Assembly (NCBI RefSeq): GCF_002213415.1
Contig: NZ_NJGU01000007.1
Coordinates: forward strand, 248,001 to 312,000
DNA length: 64,000 bases
Direction of reading: 5' to 3'
From: Herbaspirillum robiniae
Lineage (GTDB): Bacteria; Pseudomonadota; Gammaproteobacteria; Burkholderiales; Burkholderiaceae_D
The notes beneath the pieces were generated by a model, which worked only from the letters and a program-made list of their open reading frames with translations, did no database searches and was not told where the DNA came from. The translations under genes and the position numbers were made by a program. Every line of letters begins with the position of its first letter. Position 1 is the first letter of the stretch. This document shows, in pieces, positions 45,131-53,611 of the stretch.

Positions 45131-46093
45131 ATGACGGCCCGACGCGCGCGCAGCCTGATCGCCGCATGCCTGCTGGCATGCGCGGCGCCGTGCGCGCTCG
45201 CGGTGGAATGCATCGTCCCGGCCAAGCCGGGCGGCGGCATGGATGCGGCCTGCAAGATGCTGCGCAAGGTGCTGAAGGAAGAAGGCACGCAGGAGGCGGT
45301 GAAGCTGAGCTATCTGCCCGGCGGCATCGGCGCGGTGGCCTGGAGCTCGGTGGTGTCGCAGCGGCGCGGTGGTCCGAACACGCTGGTGACCTTCTCCGGC
45401 GGCTCGCTGCTGAACCTGGCGCAGGGCAAGTACGGCAAGGCCGCCACGGGCGATGTGCGCTGGGTGGCCGGGGTGGGCATCGATTACGGCATGGTGGCGG
45501 TGCGCAGCGATGCGCCGTGGCGCAGCCTGCGCGAGCTGCTGCAGGCGATCCGCAAGGATCCGGCCACGACCACCGTGGGCCTGTCCGGCACCGTGGGCAG
45601 CCAGGACTGGCTGAAGATGGCGATGCTGGCCGGACGCGCCGGCATCGAGCCGCGCCAGTTCCGTTTCGTGGCGCTCGAGGGTGGCGGCGATTCCTTCGCC
45701 GCGCTGCAGGCAGGGCATGTGCAGGTGATCTCGGGCGACGCCTCGGAAGCGGCGCACTTCATCGCCGAGGGCCGGGTGCGGATCCTGGCGGTGCTGTCCG
45801 AGCAGCGCCTGCCGGGCCCGCTGCACGATGTGCCGACCGCGCGCGAGCAGGGCTATGACGTGGTCTGGCCCATCATCCGCGGCTTCTACATGAGCCCGCA
45901 CGCGCCGGAGGCCGATTACCGGCGCTGGGTGGAGATATTCGACCGGGTGATGGCCGACCCGGCCTTCGACCGGCAGCGCAGCGCCGGCGGCCTGTATCCG
46001 TTCGCCATGACCGGGAAGGCGCTGTCCGATTATGTCGCGCAAACCGTTGCGCAGTACCGCAAGCAGTCCCAGGAGTTAGGGCTGGTCCGTTGA
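45131..46093 (+). CDS. TctC/Bug-family periplasmic substrate-binding protein
   Basis: A 320-residue exported binding protein (signal MTARRARSLIAACLLACAAP, cleavage after ALA). It has the Bug/TctC fold: VECIVPAKPGGGMDAACKML, then LPGGIGAVAWSSVV, WRSLRELLQAIRKDPATTTV, and a C-terminal VPTAREQGYDVVWPIIRGFY. These proteins bind carboxylates such as citrate. No tctB or tctA follows; instead a ferric-type ABC transporter does, so it may share a transporter or act in sensing by the TctDE-like pair next door. I start it at ATG 45131 because the signal begins there. Confidence 0.88.
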   Translation: MTARRARSLIAACLLACAAPCALAVECIVPAKPGGGMDAACKMLRKVLKEEGTQEAVKLSYLPGGIGAVAWSSVVSQRRGGPNTLVTFSGGSLLNLAQGKYGKAATGDVRWVAGVGIDYGMVAVRSDAPWRSLRELLQAIRKDPATTTVGLSGTVGSQDWLKMAMLAGRAGIEPRQFRFVALEGGGDSFAALQAGHVQVISGDASEAAHFIAEGRVRILAVLSEQRLPGPLHDVPTAREQGYDVVWPIIRGFYMSPHAPEADYRRWVEIFDRVMADPAFDRQRSAGGLYPFAMTGKALSDYVAQTVAQYRKQSQELGLVR

Positions 46094-46175
46094 CCCGGAC
46101 GTGTCGATGACGCCGTCAGGCGTGTTCTTCGGCACCCGGCAGCCAGCCTCATTTCAATATCAAGGAGATCACCAC

Positions 46176-47282
46176 ATGTTGCAGAAACGTCGCCTGAGCG
46201 TCGCGCTCGGTCTCGCCCTCGCTTTGCCTGTCGCTTTCATCGGCAGCGCCCGCGCCGACATTCCGGCGGGCTATCCGGCCGACTATGCCAAGACCGTCGA
46301 GGCCGCGAAGAAGGAAGGCAAGGTCGTGATCTACAGCACCACCGATTCCAAGGCCGCCGAATCGCTGGTCAAGGATTTCAGCGCGCTCTATCCGGGCGTG
46401 AAGGTCGAATACAACGACATGAATTCCACCGAGGTCTACAACCGCTTCATCTCCGAAGCCGCCGCCGGCGGCGCCACCGCCGACGTGATGTGGTCGTCTT
46501 CGATGGACCTGCAGGTCAAGCTGGCGGCCGAGGGCTACGGCCTGGTCTACAAGTCGCCCGAAGCCGCCGCCGTGCCGGGCTGGGCCAACCTGAAGGACAC
46601 CGCCTACGGCACCACCTTCGAGCCGGCGGCCATCGTCTACAACAAGCGCCTGGTGCCTGAAGGCGACGTGCCGACCACCCACGCCGAATTCACCAAGCTG
46701 CTGACCACCAAACTGGACAAATACAAGAACAAGGTCACCACCTACGACATCGAGAAGTCCGGCGTCGGCTTCTCGCTGATGACCTACGACCTGAAGCTGA
46801 ACCCGCAATTCTGGGACTTCGCCCGCGCCATGGGCGGCGTCTCCGCGCGCGTGCAGTCCTCCACCGGCACCATGCTGGAGCGCATCTCTTCCGGCGAGAA
46901 CCTGATCGGCTACAACATCCTCGGCCCCTACGCCCTGGTGCGCGCCAAGAAGGATCCGTCGATCGGCGTGGCCTTCACCAAGGACTACAACCTGGTGCTC
47001 TCGCGCGTGATCTTCATCAACAAGTCGGCCAAGAACATCAACGCCGCCAAGCTGTGGCTGGACTACATCCTGTCCAAGCGCGGCCAGACCATCATCGCCA
47101 ATGACGCGCAGCTGTTCGCCATCCGTGGCGACGTCACCGGCGCGACCACTTCGGCCGAGCTGACCAAGCAGCTGGGCGCGGCACTCAAGCCGATGCCGGT
47201 GTCCACCGAACTGCTGGAATACCTGGACCAGAAGAAGCGCCTGGACTTCCTCAAGCAGTGGAAGGACGCCGCCAAGAAGTAA
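46176..47282 (+). CDS. Ferric-type ABC transporter substrate-binding protein
   Basis: A 368-residue periplasmic binding protein of the Fbp/iron-type (extracellular solute-binding family 1). Signal peptide MLQKRRLSVALGLALALPVA, cleavage after ARA; then AAKKEGKVVIYSTTDSKAAE, AAAGGATADVMWSSSMD, NLKDTAYGTTFEPAAIVYNK, and ending LKQWKDAAKK. The start ATG 46176 follows AAGGAG. It is the first of three ABC genes (binding protein, permease, ATPase). Iron is the usual ligand, but polyamine, phosphonate or other binders exist in this superfamily, so ferric or ferric-citrate uptake is inferred. Confidence 0.85.
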   Translation: MLQKRRLSVALGLALALPVAFIGSARADIPAGYPADYAKTVEAAKKEGKVVIYSTTDSKAAESLVKDFSALYPGVKVEYNDMNSTEVYNRFISEAAAGGATADVMWSSSMDLQVKLAAEGYGLVYKSPEAAAVPGWANLKDTAYGTTFEPAAIVYNKRLVPEGDVPTTHAEFTKLLTTKLDKYKNKVTTYDIEKSGVGFSLMTYDLKLNPQFWDFARAMGGVSARVQSSTGTMLERISSGENLIGYNILGPYALVRAKKDPSIGVAFTKDYNLVLSRVIFINKSAKNINAAKLWLDYILSKRGQTIIANDAQLFAIRGDVTGATTSAELTKQLGAALKPMPVSTELLEYLDQKKRLDFLKQWKDAAKK

Positions 47283-47434
47283 GGCGGTTGGCCGCGGGAT
47301 GAGCCCGCGGCGCGTTGTATCAATCCATCAATCAAGGAACTGGCAATGGAGCGGGCAAGGCCGCGGCTCCATGGCCGCCGCTTTGCCTGTCGTCCGGGAA
47401 GGGCCGGGCGGGTTCCGGTTTCACGAGCCGAATC

Positions 47435-49246
47435 ATGCAAACATCCACATCGCTGCCGCGCAGCACCGAAGCACCGCCACGGCGGCGCCTGCGCCTGAAC
47501 TGGCCGCGCGGGCTGGTCGTCGCGCTGGCGGCGCTGGCCATCTTCGTGCCGCTGCTGCTGATCTTCTACCAGAGCTTCCTGTCGGCGCCGTTCTTCGCGC
47601 CGGTCAAGGAGCTGACGCTGGATTCCTACCGCTTCATCTTCGATGATCCGGACTTCCGCCAGGCCTTCATCAACGGCTTCACGCTGGCCGCCGGCCTGAC
47701 CGTGATCGCGGTGCCGCTGGGCGGCATGCTGGCCTTCCTGATGGTGCGCACCGACCTGCCGGGCCGCGCCTGGATCGCGCCGGCGCTGATGGTGCCGATC
47801 TTCGTCTCGCCGATGGTGATCGGCTTCGGCTACGTGGTGTCGATGGGGCCGGTCGGCTTCTACACGGTGTGGGTCAAGAACCTGCTGGCGCTGGTCGGCT
47901 TCGAGGGCGACCCGTGGAACATCTATGCCTTCCCCAGCATCGTGCTCATCGCCGGCCTGACCCACGTGCCGCACGTCTATCTCTACGCCTCGGCCGCGCT
48001 GAAGAGCCTGGGCTCGGACGTCGAGGAAGCCGCCCGCGTGGCCGGCGCCTCGCCGCTGCAGGTGGCGCTGAACGTGTCGCTGCCGATGATCATGCCGGCG
48101 CTGGCCTACTCCGGCGTGCTGGTGTTCTTCCTCGGTTTCGAAGTGTTCGGCCTGGTGCTGGTGCTGGGCGACCCGGAAGGTCACCTGGTGCTGCCGACCT
48201 ATCTCTACAAGCTGACCAACAAGCTGGGCACGCCGTCCTATCACCTGATGGCGGCGGTGGCCGTGTGCCTGGTGGCGGTGACCATGCCGCTGGTGATGCT
48301 GCAGCGCTGGCTGCTGCGCTCGGCCAACAAGTACGTCGCCATCAAGGGCAAGGGCGCGCGCCAGAAGGCGCTGCCGCTGGGCAAGTGGCGCTGGGTCGCG
48401 TTCGCGCTGATCGCCGCCTGGCTGCTCTTCACCGTGGTGATCCCGCTGTCGGGCATCGCGCTGCGCACCTTCGTCTCGCACTGGGGCGACGGCGTCAACC
48501 TGCTCGAAGTCCTGACGCTGCAGAACTTCCGCGACGTCTGGGACCAGCCCTCGCTGGTGCGCGGCATCATCAATACGGTGCTGATCGGCGTCATCGGCGG
48601 CGCGCTGGCCGTGGCTTGCTATACCGCCATCGCGCTGGCCATGCACCGCAAGCAGGACGGCATCACCCGCTTCCTCGACTACAGCGTGCTGGTGCCGCGC
48701 GCGGTGCCGGGCCTCCTGGCCGGCCTGTCCTTCCTGTGGGTGTTCCTGTTCGTGCCCTCGCTGCTGGATTCGGCGCTCAAGGGCTTCGATAACCCGGTAG
48801 CGCTGTGGCTGACCGAGAGCTTCATCCCCACGCTGCGTTCGCTGCGCTCGACCATCTTCTCGGTCTGGCTGGCGTACTCGGTGGTGTGGCTGGCCTACGG
48901 CCTGCGCCTGATCAATACCGCGCTGCTGCAGGTCGGCCCCGAGCTGGAAGAAGCCGCCCGCGCCGTCGGCGCGCCGCGCGCCCGGGTCACGCGCGACGTC
49001 ACCATCCCGCTGGTGCGCTACGGCCTGATCGGCGCCTGGCTGATGGTGTTCCTGATCTTCGAGCGCGAGTACTCCACCGGCGTCTACCTGCTCTCGCCGG
49101 GCACCGAGGTGATCGGTTCGATGATCGTCTCCATGTGGGCCGCGGGGGCCGTCGAACTGGTGGCTGCGCTGTCCTTCATCAACATCACGCTGGTGGCCGT
49201 GGGCCTGGGCATTGCGCTGCGCTTCGGCGTCAAGTTGCACGATTAA
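47435..49246 (+). CDS. Ferric-type ABC transporter permease, fused two-domain
   Basis: A 603-residue inner-membrane permease. I start it at ATG 47435 (MQTSTSLPRSTEAPPRRRLR); the frame is open upstream. It contains two homologous permease domains with about twelve TM helices and two EAA loops: EEAARVAGASPLQVALNVSL and EEAARAVGAPRARVTRDVTI. This FbpB-like fused layout is typical for ferric ABC importers. It is in one operon with the binding protein and ATPase (32 bases before the ATPase gene). Confidence 0.92.
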   Translation: MQTSTSLPRSTEAPPRRRLRLNWPRGLVVALAALAIFVPLLLIFYQSFLSAPFFAPVKELTLDSYRFIFDDPDFRQAFINGFTLAAGLTVIAVPLGGMLAFLMVRTDLPGRAWIAPALMVPIFVSPMVIGFGYVVSMGPVGFYTVWVKNLLALVGFEGDPWNIYAFPSIVLIAGLTHVPHVYLYASAALKSLGSDVEEAARVAGASPLQVALNVSLPMIMPALAYSGVLVFFLGFEVFGLVLVLGDPEGHLVLPTYLYKLTNKLGTPSYHLMAAVAVCLVAVTMPLVMLQRWLLRSANKYVAIKGKGARQKALPLGKWRWVAFALIAAWLLFTVVIPLSGIALRTFVSHWGDGVNLLEVLTLQNFRDVWDQPSLVRGIINTVLIGVIGGALAVACYTAIALAMHRKQDGITRFLDYSVLVPRAVPGLLAGLSFLWVFLFVPSLLDSALKGFDNPVALWLTESFIPTLRSLRSTIFSVWLAYSVVWLAYGLRLINTALLQVGPELEEAARAVGAPRARVTRDVTIPLVRYGLIGAWLMVFLIFEREYSTGVYLLSPGTEVIGSMIVSMWAAGAVELVAALSFINITLVAVGLGIALRFGVKLHD

Positions 49247-49278
49247 TCGAACAGCACGAACAGAAAAGAGAAAACATC

Positions 49279-50376
49279 ATGACCGAACTTTCCGTCAACG
49301 ACCTGCACCTCGACTATGGCGCCGGCGCCCACGCCAATCCCATCCTCAAGGGCGTCTCGATGCAGCTGCAGCGCGGCGAAGTGGTGGCGCTGCTGGGCCC
49401 CTCGGGCAGCGGCAAGACCACGCTGCTGCGCGCCGTGGCCGGGCTTGAATCGCCCAAGGCCGGCACCATCGACATCGGCACGCGCCAGGTGTTCGACGGC
49501 GCGCGCAACTTCGAGATGCCGGCCGAGGAGCGCAACCTGGGCCTGGTGTTCCAGTCCTATGCGCTGTGGCCGCACAAGACCGTCTCCGACAACGTCGCCT
49601 ACGGCCTGAAGCTGCGCAAGGTGTCGTCCTCCGACATCGCCGCGCGCGTCAAGGCGGTGCTGGCGCAGCTGGGCCTGGGGCATCTCGGCGAACGTTATCC
49701 GCACCAGCTCTCCGGCGGCCAGCAGCAGCGCGTGGCGATCGCCCGCGCGCTGGTCTACAACCCGCAGGTGATCCTGCTGGACGAGCCGCTCTCCAACCTC
49801 GACGCCAAGCTGCGCGAAGAAGCGCGCGCCTTCCTGCGCGAGCTGATCGTGCGCCTGGGCCTGTCCGCGCTGATGGTCACGCACGACCAGGGCGAGGCGA
49901 TGGCGATCTCGGACCGCATCCTGCTGTTGAACAACGGCCGCATCGAGCAGCAGGGCACGCCGCAAAGCATGTACCAGACGCCCGAGACGCTGTTTACCGC
50001 CGAATTCATGGGCAGCAACAACAAGCTGGCCGCGCAGGTCGTCAGCCGCGAGGGCGAGCGCGTCACGCTCAAGCTGGACGGCGGCACGGCGGTGGCCACG
50101 CTGCGCGGCAGGAGCGACGTGCAGCAGGGCCAGGACGTGACCGGCATCATCCGCGTCGAGCAGGTGCGGGTGTCGGCCCAGCCCAGCGACAACGCGATTC
50201 GCCTGCCGCTCTCCACTTGCATGTACCTGGGCGACCGCTGGGAGTGCCTGTTCAAGGCCGGCGGCGTGAACGGCGCCGGCAGCGGCGCCGTCGGCCTGCG
50301 CGCCTACGCGCCGCAGCGCCTGGAGCAGGGCGAGTACTGGCTCTCGCTGCCCGAGCAGGCGCTCTGGGCCTTCTGA
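49279..50376 (+). CDS. ABC transporter ATPase (FbpC/PotA-type)
   Basis: A 365-residue ATP-binding subunit: Walker A GPSGSGKTTL (about 41-50), Q-loop VFQSYALWPH, signature LSGGQQQRVAIARAL, Walker B QVILLDEPLSNLDAK, H-loop VTHDQGEA, then an OB-fold (TOBE) C-terminal domain (about 240-365). It energises uptake by the permease at 47435. A porin follows 162 bases downstream, possibly for the same substrate. Confidence 0.94.
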   Translation: MTELSVNDLHLDYGAGAHANPILKGVSMQLQRGEVVALLGPSGSGKTTLLRAVAGLESPKAGTIDIGTRQVFDGARNFEMPAEERNLGLVFQSYALWPHKTVSDNVAYGLKLRKVSSSDIAARVKAVLAQLGLGHLGERYPHQLSGGQQQRVAIARALVYNPQVILLDEPLSNLDAKLREEARAFLRELIVRLGLSALMVTHDQGEAMAISDRILLLNNGRIEQQGTPQSMYQTPETLFTAEFMGSNNKLAAQVVSREGERVTLKLDGGTAVATLRGRSDVQQGQDVTGIIRVEQVRVSAQPSDNAIRLPLSTCMYLGDRWECLFKAGGVNGAGSGAVGLRAYAPQRLEQGEYWLSLPEQALWAF

Positions 50377-50537
50377 TTTCCGCCGCCCGGCGCCAGCCGG
50401 GGGAGGGGAGGGCGGATGCGGGGCGACCGGCCTGCGCATCCGCATGGCGGTGTGCACAACAGACCGCGATAACGACAAGCCGCAGCCGCATGGTGCGCGG
50501 CGCAACACCACAACAGCTTTCAACCAAGGAGATCACA

Positions 50538-51608
50538 GTGCAGAAGAAACATCTGGCCGCCGCGACGGCGCTGGCCGCCATCGCCGCAGCCGCGGGCCAT
50601 GCCCAGGCGCAGAGCAGCGTCACCATCTACGGCCTCATCGATTCGGGCGTGGAATTCGTCAACAACGCCGGCGCCAACGGCGGCAGCGTCACCCGCCTGT
50701 CCTCGGGCACCATGAACACCTCGCGCATCGGCTTTCGCGGCAGCGAAGACCTGGGCGGCGGCCTGAAGGCCATCTTCCAGCTGGAAAACGGCTTCAAGCT
50801 GGACAACGGCGGCTTCGACGGCGACGCCAACCAGCTCTTCAACCGCCAGTCCAACGTCGGCCTGGAGGGCGGCTTCGGACGCGTGGTGGCCGGACGCTCG
50901 TTCTCCACCACCTATGACTTCATCCTGCCGTTCGACCCGATGGGCTACTCGGCCAACTACTCGTGGGTGACCTCGGCCGGCGCCACCGGCGGGCGCAAGG
51001 ACGGCATGCCCACCGGCGTGTCCAACCTGGTGAAGTACCAGGGCGAATTCAGCGGCGTGAAGATCGGCGCCATGTACGGCTTCGGTGAAGTCGCCGGCAA
51101 TACCAGCGACAGCGCCAAGTACGGCGTCGGCCTGGGCTGGGGTACCGGACCGTTCAGCGTGGCCGGCACCTTCGACCGCGTCAACGGCACCACTGCCGCC
51201 AACGGCGCCTACGACAAGACCACCACCGCCCACCTGGCCGGCGGTTACCAGCTGAGCGACGCCTGGAAGTTCAACCTGGGTTACCGCTACTACAAGAAGA
51301 CGCTGGCCTCCGGCGCCACCGACCTGCGCAGCGATTTCTTCTGGGGCGGCGCCAGCTACAAGATCACGCCTGCAATGACGCTGATCGGCACGGTGTACTA
51401 CCAGAACATCAAGAACGTGGCCAGGGATGCGGATCCGATCATGTACTCGCTGCGCCTGAAGTACGCCATGTCCAAGCGCACCGACCTGTACCTGAGCACG
51501 GCCTACGCCAAGGCCAAGAACAACCAGCTGGTCGGCCTGTCGCGCGACGATGTCGGCTACGGCAACAGCCAGTTCGGCATGACGCTGGGCATGCAGCACC
51601 GCTTCTGA
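50538..51608 (+). CDS. Gram-negative trimeric porin (OmpC/Omp32 type)
   Basis: A 356-residue porin starting with GTG 50538, eight bases after AAGGAG. Signal peptide VQKKHLAAATALAAIAAAAG, mature start SSVTIYGLIDSGV, hallmark SRIGFRGSEDLGGGLKAIF, and C-terminal GMQHRF. It lies downstream of the ABC transporter and could deliver its substrate across the outer membrane. Its 3' UTR contains the TGAATAGTCTTGAGA element also seen after the porin at 23247. Confidence 0.92.
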   Translation: MQKKHLAAATALAAIAAAAGHAQAQSSVTIYGLIDSGVEFVNNAGANGGSVTRLSSGTMNTSRIGFRGSEDLGGGLKAIFQLENGFKLDNGGFDGDANQLFNRQSNVGLEGGFGRVVAGRSFSTTYDFILPFDPMGYSANYSWVTSAGATGGRKDGMPTGVSNLVKYQGEFSGVKIGAMYGFGEVAGNTSDSAKYGVGLGWGTGPFSVAGTFDRVNGTTAANGAYDKTTTAHLAGGYQLSDAWKFNLGYRYYKKTLASGATDLRSDFFWGGASYKITPAMTLIGTVYYQNIKNVARDADPIMYSLRLKYAMSKRTDLYLSTAYAKAKNNQLVGLSRDDVGYGNSQFGMTLGMQHRF

Positions 51609-51643
51609 GTTTGAGGAAGCCACCGGCGCGGATGCGCCGGGTT

Positions 51644-51706
51644 TGAATAGTCTTGAGACGTCGGAACTTGATCCGGCACGGGGGCATCCTCCGTGCCGGT
51701 TTTTTT
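51644..51706 (+). terminator. Porin 3' element and terminator
   Basis: The conserved TGAATAGTCTTGAGA (51644-51658) is followed by TTGATCCGGC and a perfect 9-bp stem CCGGCACGG / CCGTGCCGG (51673-51681, 51691-51699) with seven T. The T-run ends against the stop of the converging dsbB. Confidence 0.85.
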
Positions 51707-52283
51707 ATTTGCCGAGCAGCTGGTAGAAGGTGGGATCGTCCTCGCAGGCGCCGCCGCCGCATTCGAGCACGGTGGAAACCAGGTTGCCGGCCACCAGCAG
51801 GATGAACAGGATGCAGGCCAGCTTGCCGCCCGCCGATTTCCAGGCCGGATCGCGCGCCGGAGCTTCCCAGCTCTTGAGCATCAGCAGCAGCGCGATGCCG
51901 GCCACGGCGGCCAGCGAAGACAGCGCGGCCAGCGTGTAGAAATGCAGGCCCATGAAGGTCGAGCCGTAGCCGGCGTCGCCCGGCGTGATGTGCAGGAACA
52001 CCTGGCGCAGCGCGATGACGCCGGTGGCCAGCGCGCCCGCCAGCGCCACGCCGTAGTGCGCCGCCTTCACGCCGAAGCGCACGTTCATCATCAGGCCGAT
52101 GCCCATGAGGATCATGCCGGCGCGCTGCAGCAGGCACAGCGGACAGGGCAGTTCCTTGAGCGCCAGCTGGTAGTAGAAGGCGATGCCGAGCGAAGCGCAG
52201 ATGGCCAACAGGCCCAGCACGTTGAGCACGTTGCCGCCGGAGCTGGCGTTGCCGCGCAGGGAGGAATAGGGAGATTGGTCCAT
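51705..52283 (-). CDS. dsbB: DsbB-like disulfide bond formation protein
   Basis: A 192-residue four-helix membrane protein that re-oxidises DsbA using quinone. The first cysteine pair is C47/C50 in ELPCPLCLLQRAGM; the second is in the periplasmic C-terminal loop (LECGGGACEDDP). Quinone-proximal Arg after the CPLC (LLQR) is present. The C-terminal pair position (after the last TM) differs from E. coli DsbB, where it lies between TM3 and TM4, so it is the DsbB-related DsbI/short type. It is 9 bases downstream of the DUF5993-like gene. Confidence 0.88.
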   Translation of the reverse strand: MDQSPYSSLRGNASSGGNVLNVLGLLAICASLGIAFYYQLALKELPCPLCLLQRAGMILMGIGLMMNVRFGVKAAHYGVALAGALATGVIALRQVFLHITPGDAGYGSTFMGLHFYTLAALSSLAAVAGIALLLMLKSWEAPARDPAWKSAGGKLACILFILLVAGNLVSTVLECGGGACEDDPTFYQLLGK

Positions 52284-52292
52284 GTCGCCGCC

Positions 52293-52451
52293 TCAGAAGG
52301 AAAGCGTCAGCGCGCTGGTCGCGTGGAAGGAGAACGACCACAGCGTCACGCACAGCGTGGCCAGCCACATGGCGTAGCTGAAGCCCTTCCAGCCGGCGGC
52401 GATGCCCAGCACGGCGAAGAGCGCCAGCAGGAACGGAAGATACATGAACAT
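52293..52451 (-). CDS. DUF5993-like small membrane protein
   Basis: A 52-residue protein with two TM helices: FMYLPFLLALFAVLGIAAG and YAMWLATLCVTLWSFSFH, ending in ATSALTLSF. This matches the DUF5993 family, frequently found next to DsbB-like genes; the partnership is inferred. The start ATG 52451 is chosen; an in-frame ATG at 52445 is equally possible. Longer upstream frames have no coding look. Confidence 0.75.
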   Translation of the reverse strand: MFMYLPFLLALFAVLGIAAGWKGFSYAMWLATLCVTLWSFSFHATSALTLSF

Positions 52452-52648
52452 GGGGAAAGCCTTTGTCTTGATCCAGGTCCGCATTGGCGGTTTTGTTTGT
52501 GCGCGATGATAACGTAAAGCAAGTGATAAGCTGCCGTGATTTTGGGCAGGCGAGGCAATTTCCCGTGCATTTGGACGGGTTCCTTGTTCTTCTGGCAAGC
52601 GCCGCGGCCCGGATTCCGCATTCGCAACATCAATAAGAGGAGAGACCA

Positions 52649-53611
52649 ATGCAAGAACAACAAGCCGTCCCGCCGTCCGGCATCAAGCGCATCGCCGTGG
52701 TCGGCACCGGCGTCATCGGCGCCAGCTGGGTGGCCTACTTCCTGGCGCGCGGGCTGGACGTGTCGGCCACCGATCCCATGCCGGACGCCGAACGCAAATT
52801 GCGCGAGGCCGTGGCGCGCCACTGGCCCAGCCTGGAAACGCTGGGCCTGGCGCCGGGCGCATCGCTGGAGCGACTGCGCTTTTTCGACAAGCTGGAAGAT
52901 GCACTGGAAGGCGCCGACTTCGTGCAGGAAAACGGTCCCGAGCGCGAAGACCTGAAGATCGACCTGTTCCGTCGCATGGATGCGGCCTTGCCGGCGCACG
53001 TGATCCTGGCCTCCAGTTCGTCGGGCCTGCTGATGAGCAAGGTGCAGGCCGCCTGCCGCCACCCTGGGCGGGTGGTGCTGGGGCATCCCTTCAATCCGCC
53101 GCACCTGATCCCGCTGGTGGAGGTGATCGGCGGACAGGCGAGCTCGGAAGCGGCGGTGCAGTCGGCGCTGGACTTCTATGCGGCGGTGGGCAAGAAGCCC
53201 ATCCATGTGCGCAAGGAGGTGAAGGGCCACATCGCCAACCGCCTGCAGGCAGCCTTGTGGCGCGAGGCCTTTCACCTGGTGGAGCAGGGCGTGGCCAGCA
53301 CCGAGGACATCGATACCGCCATCGCCTACGGACCGGGCTTGCGCTGGGCGCTGATGGGGCCTTACCTGAACCTGCACCTGGCCGGCGGCGAGGGCGGGGC
53401 GCGCCATGCGCTGGATCACCTGGGGCCGCCTATCGAGAGCTGGTGGGCGGATCTGGGTTCGCCTGCCATCACCGAGTCGCTGAAAGAGACGATCACGGCC
53501 GGGGTGGAGGAGCAGATGGAGGGGAAGACCCTGGGAGGCCTGGCGGCTGAGCGGGATCAGTTGCTGGTGCAGTTGCTGGTGGCCAAGGGGAAGGCCAAGG
53601 TGATTCCTTGA
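52649..53611 (+). CDS. 3-hydroxyacyl-CoA dehydrogenase-like / L-carnitine dehydrogenase family
   Basis: A 320-residue NAD-dependent oxidoreductase. Rossmann motif VVGTGVIGASW (GxGxxG) at the N-terminus, catalytic His in LGHPFNPPHLIPLVEVI, Glu in VEVIGG, and a helical C-terminal domain with HIANRLQAALWREAFHLVEQ. Length and layout fit L-carnitine dehydrogenase, lambda-crystallin-like and short 3-hydroxybutyryl-CoA dehydrogenases; the exact substrate is not evident. It starts at 52649 after AAGAGGAGAGA and is a single-gene unit before the repeat region. Confidence 0.85.
   Translation: MQEQQAVPPSGIKRIAVVGTGVIGASWVAYFLARGLDVSATDPMPDAERKLREAVARHWPSLETLGLAPGASLERLRFFDKLEDALEGADFVQENGPEREDLKIDLFRRMDAALPAHVILASSSSGLLMSKVQAACRHPGRVVLGHPFNPPHLIPLVEVIGGQASSEAAVQSALDFYAAVGKKPIHVRKEVKGHIANRLQAALWREAFHLVEQGVASTEDIDTAIAYGPGLRWALMGPYLNLHLAGGEGGARHALDHLGPPIESWWADLGSPAITESLKETITAGVEEQMEGKTLGGLAAERDQLLVQLLVAKGKAKVIP

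Noticed and set aside
47063-49240. 725-codon antisense frame over the ABC permease
   Set aside because: Shadow of a real gene; composition is His/Gln/Arg-rich without conserved motifs.
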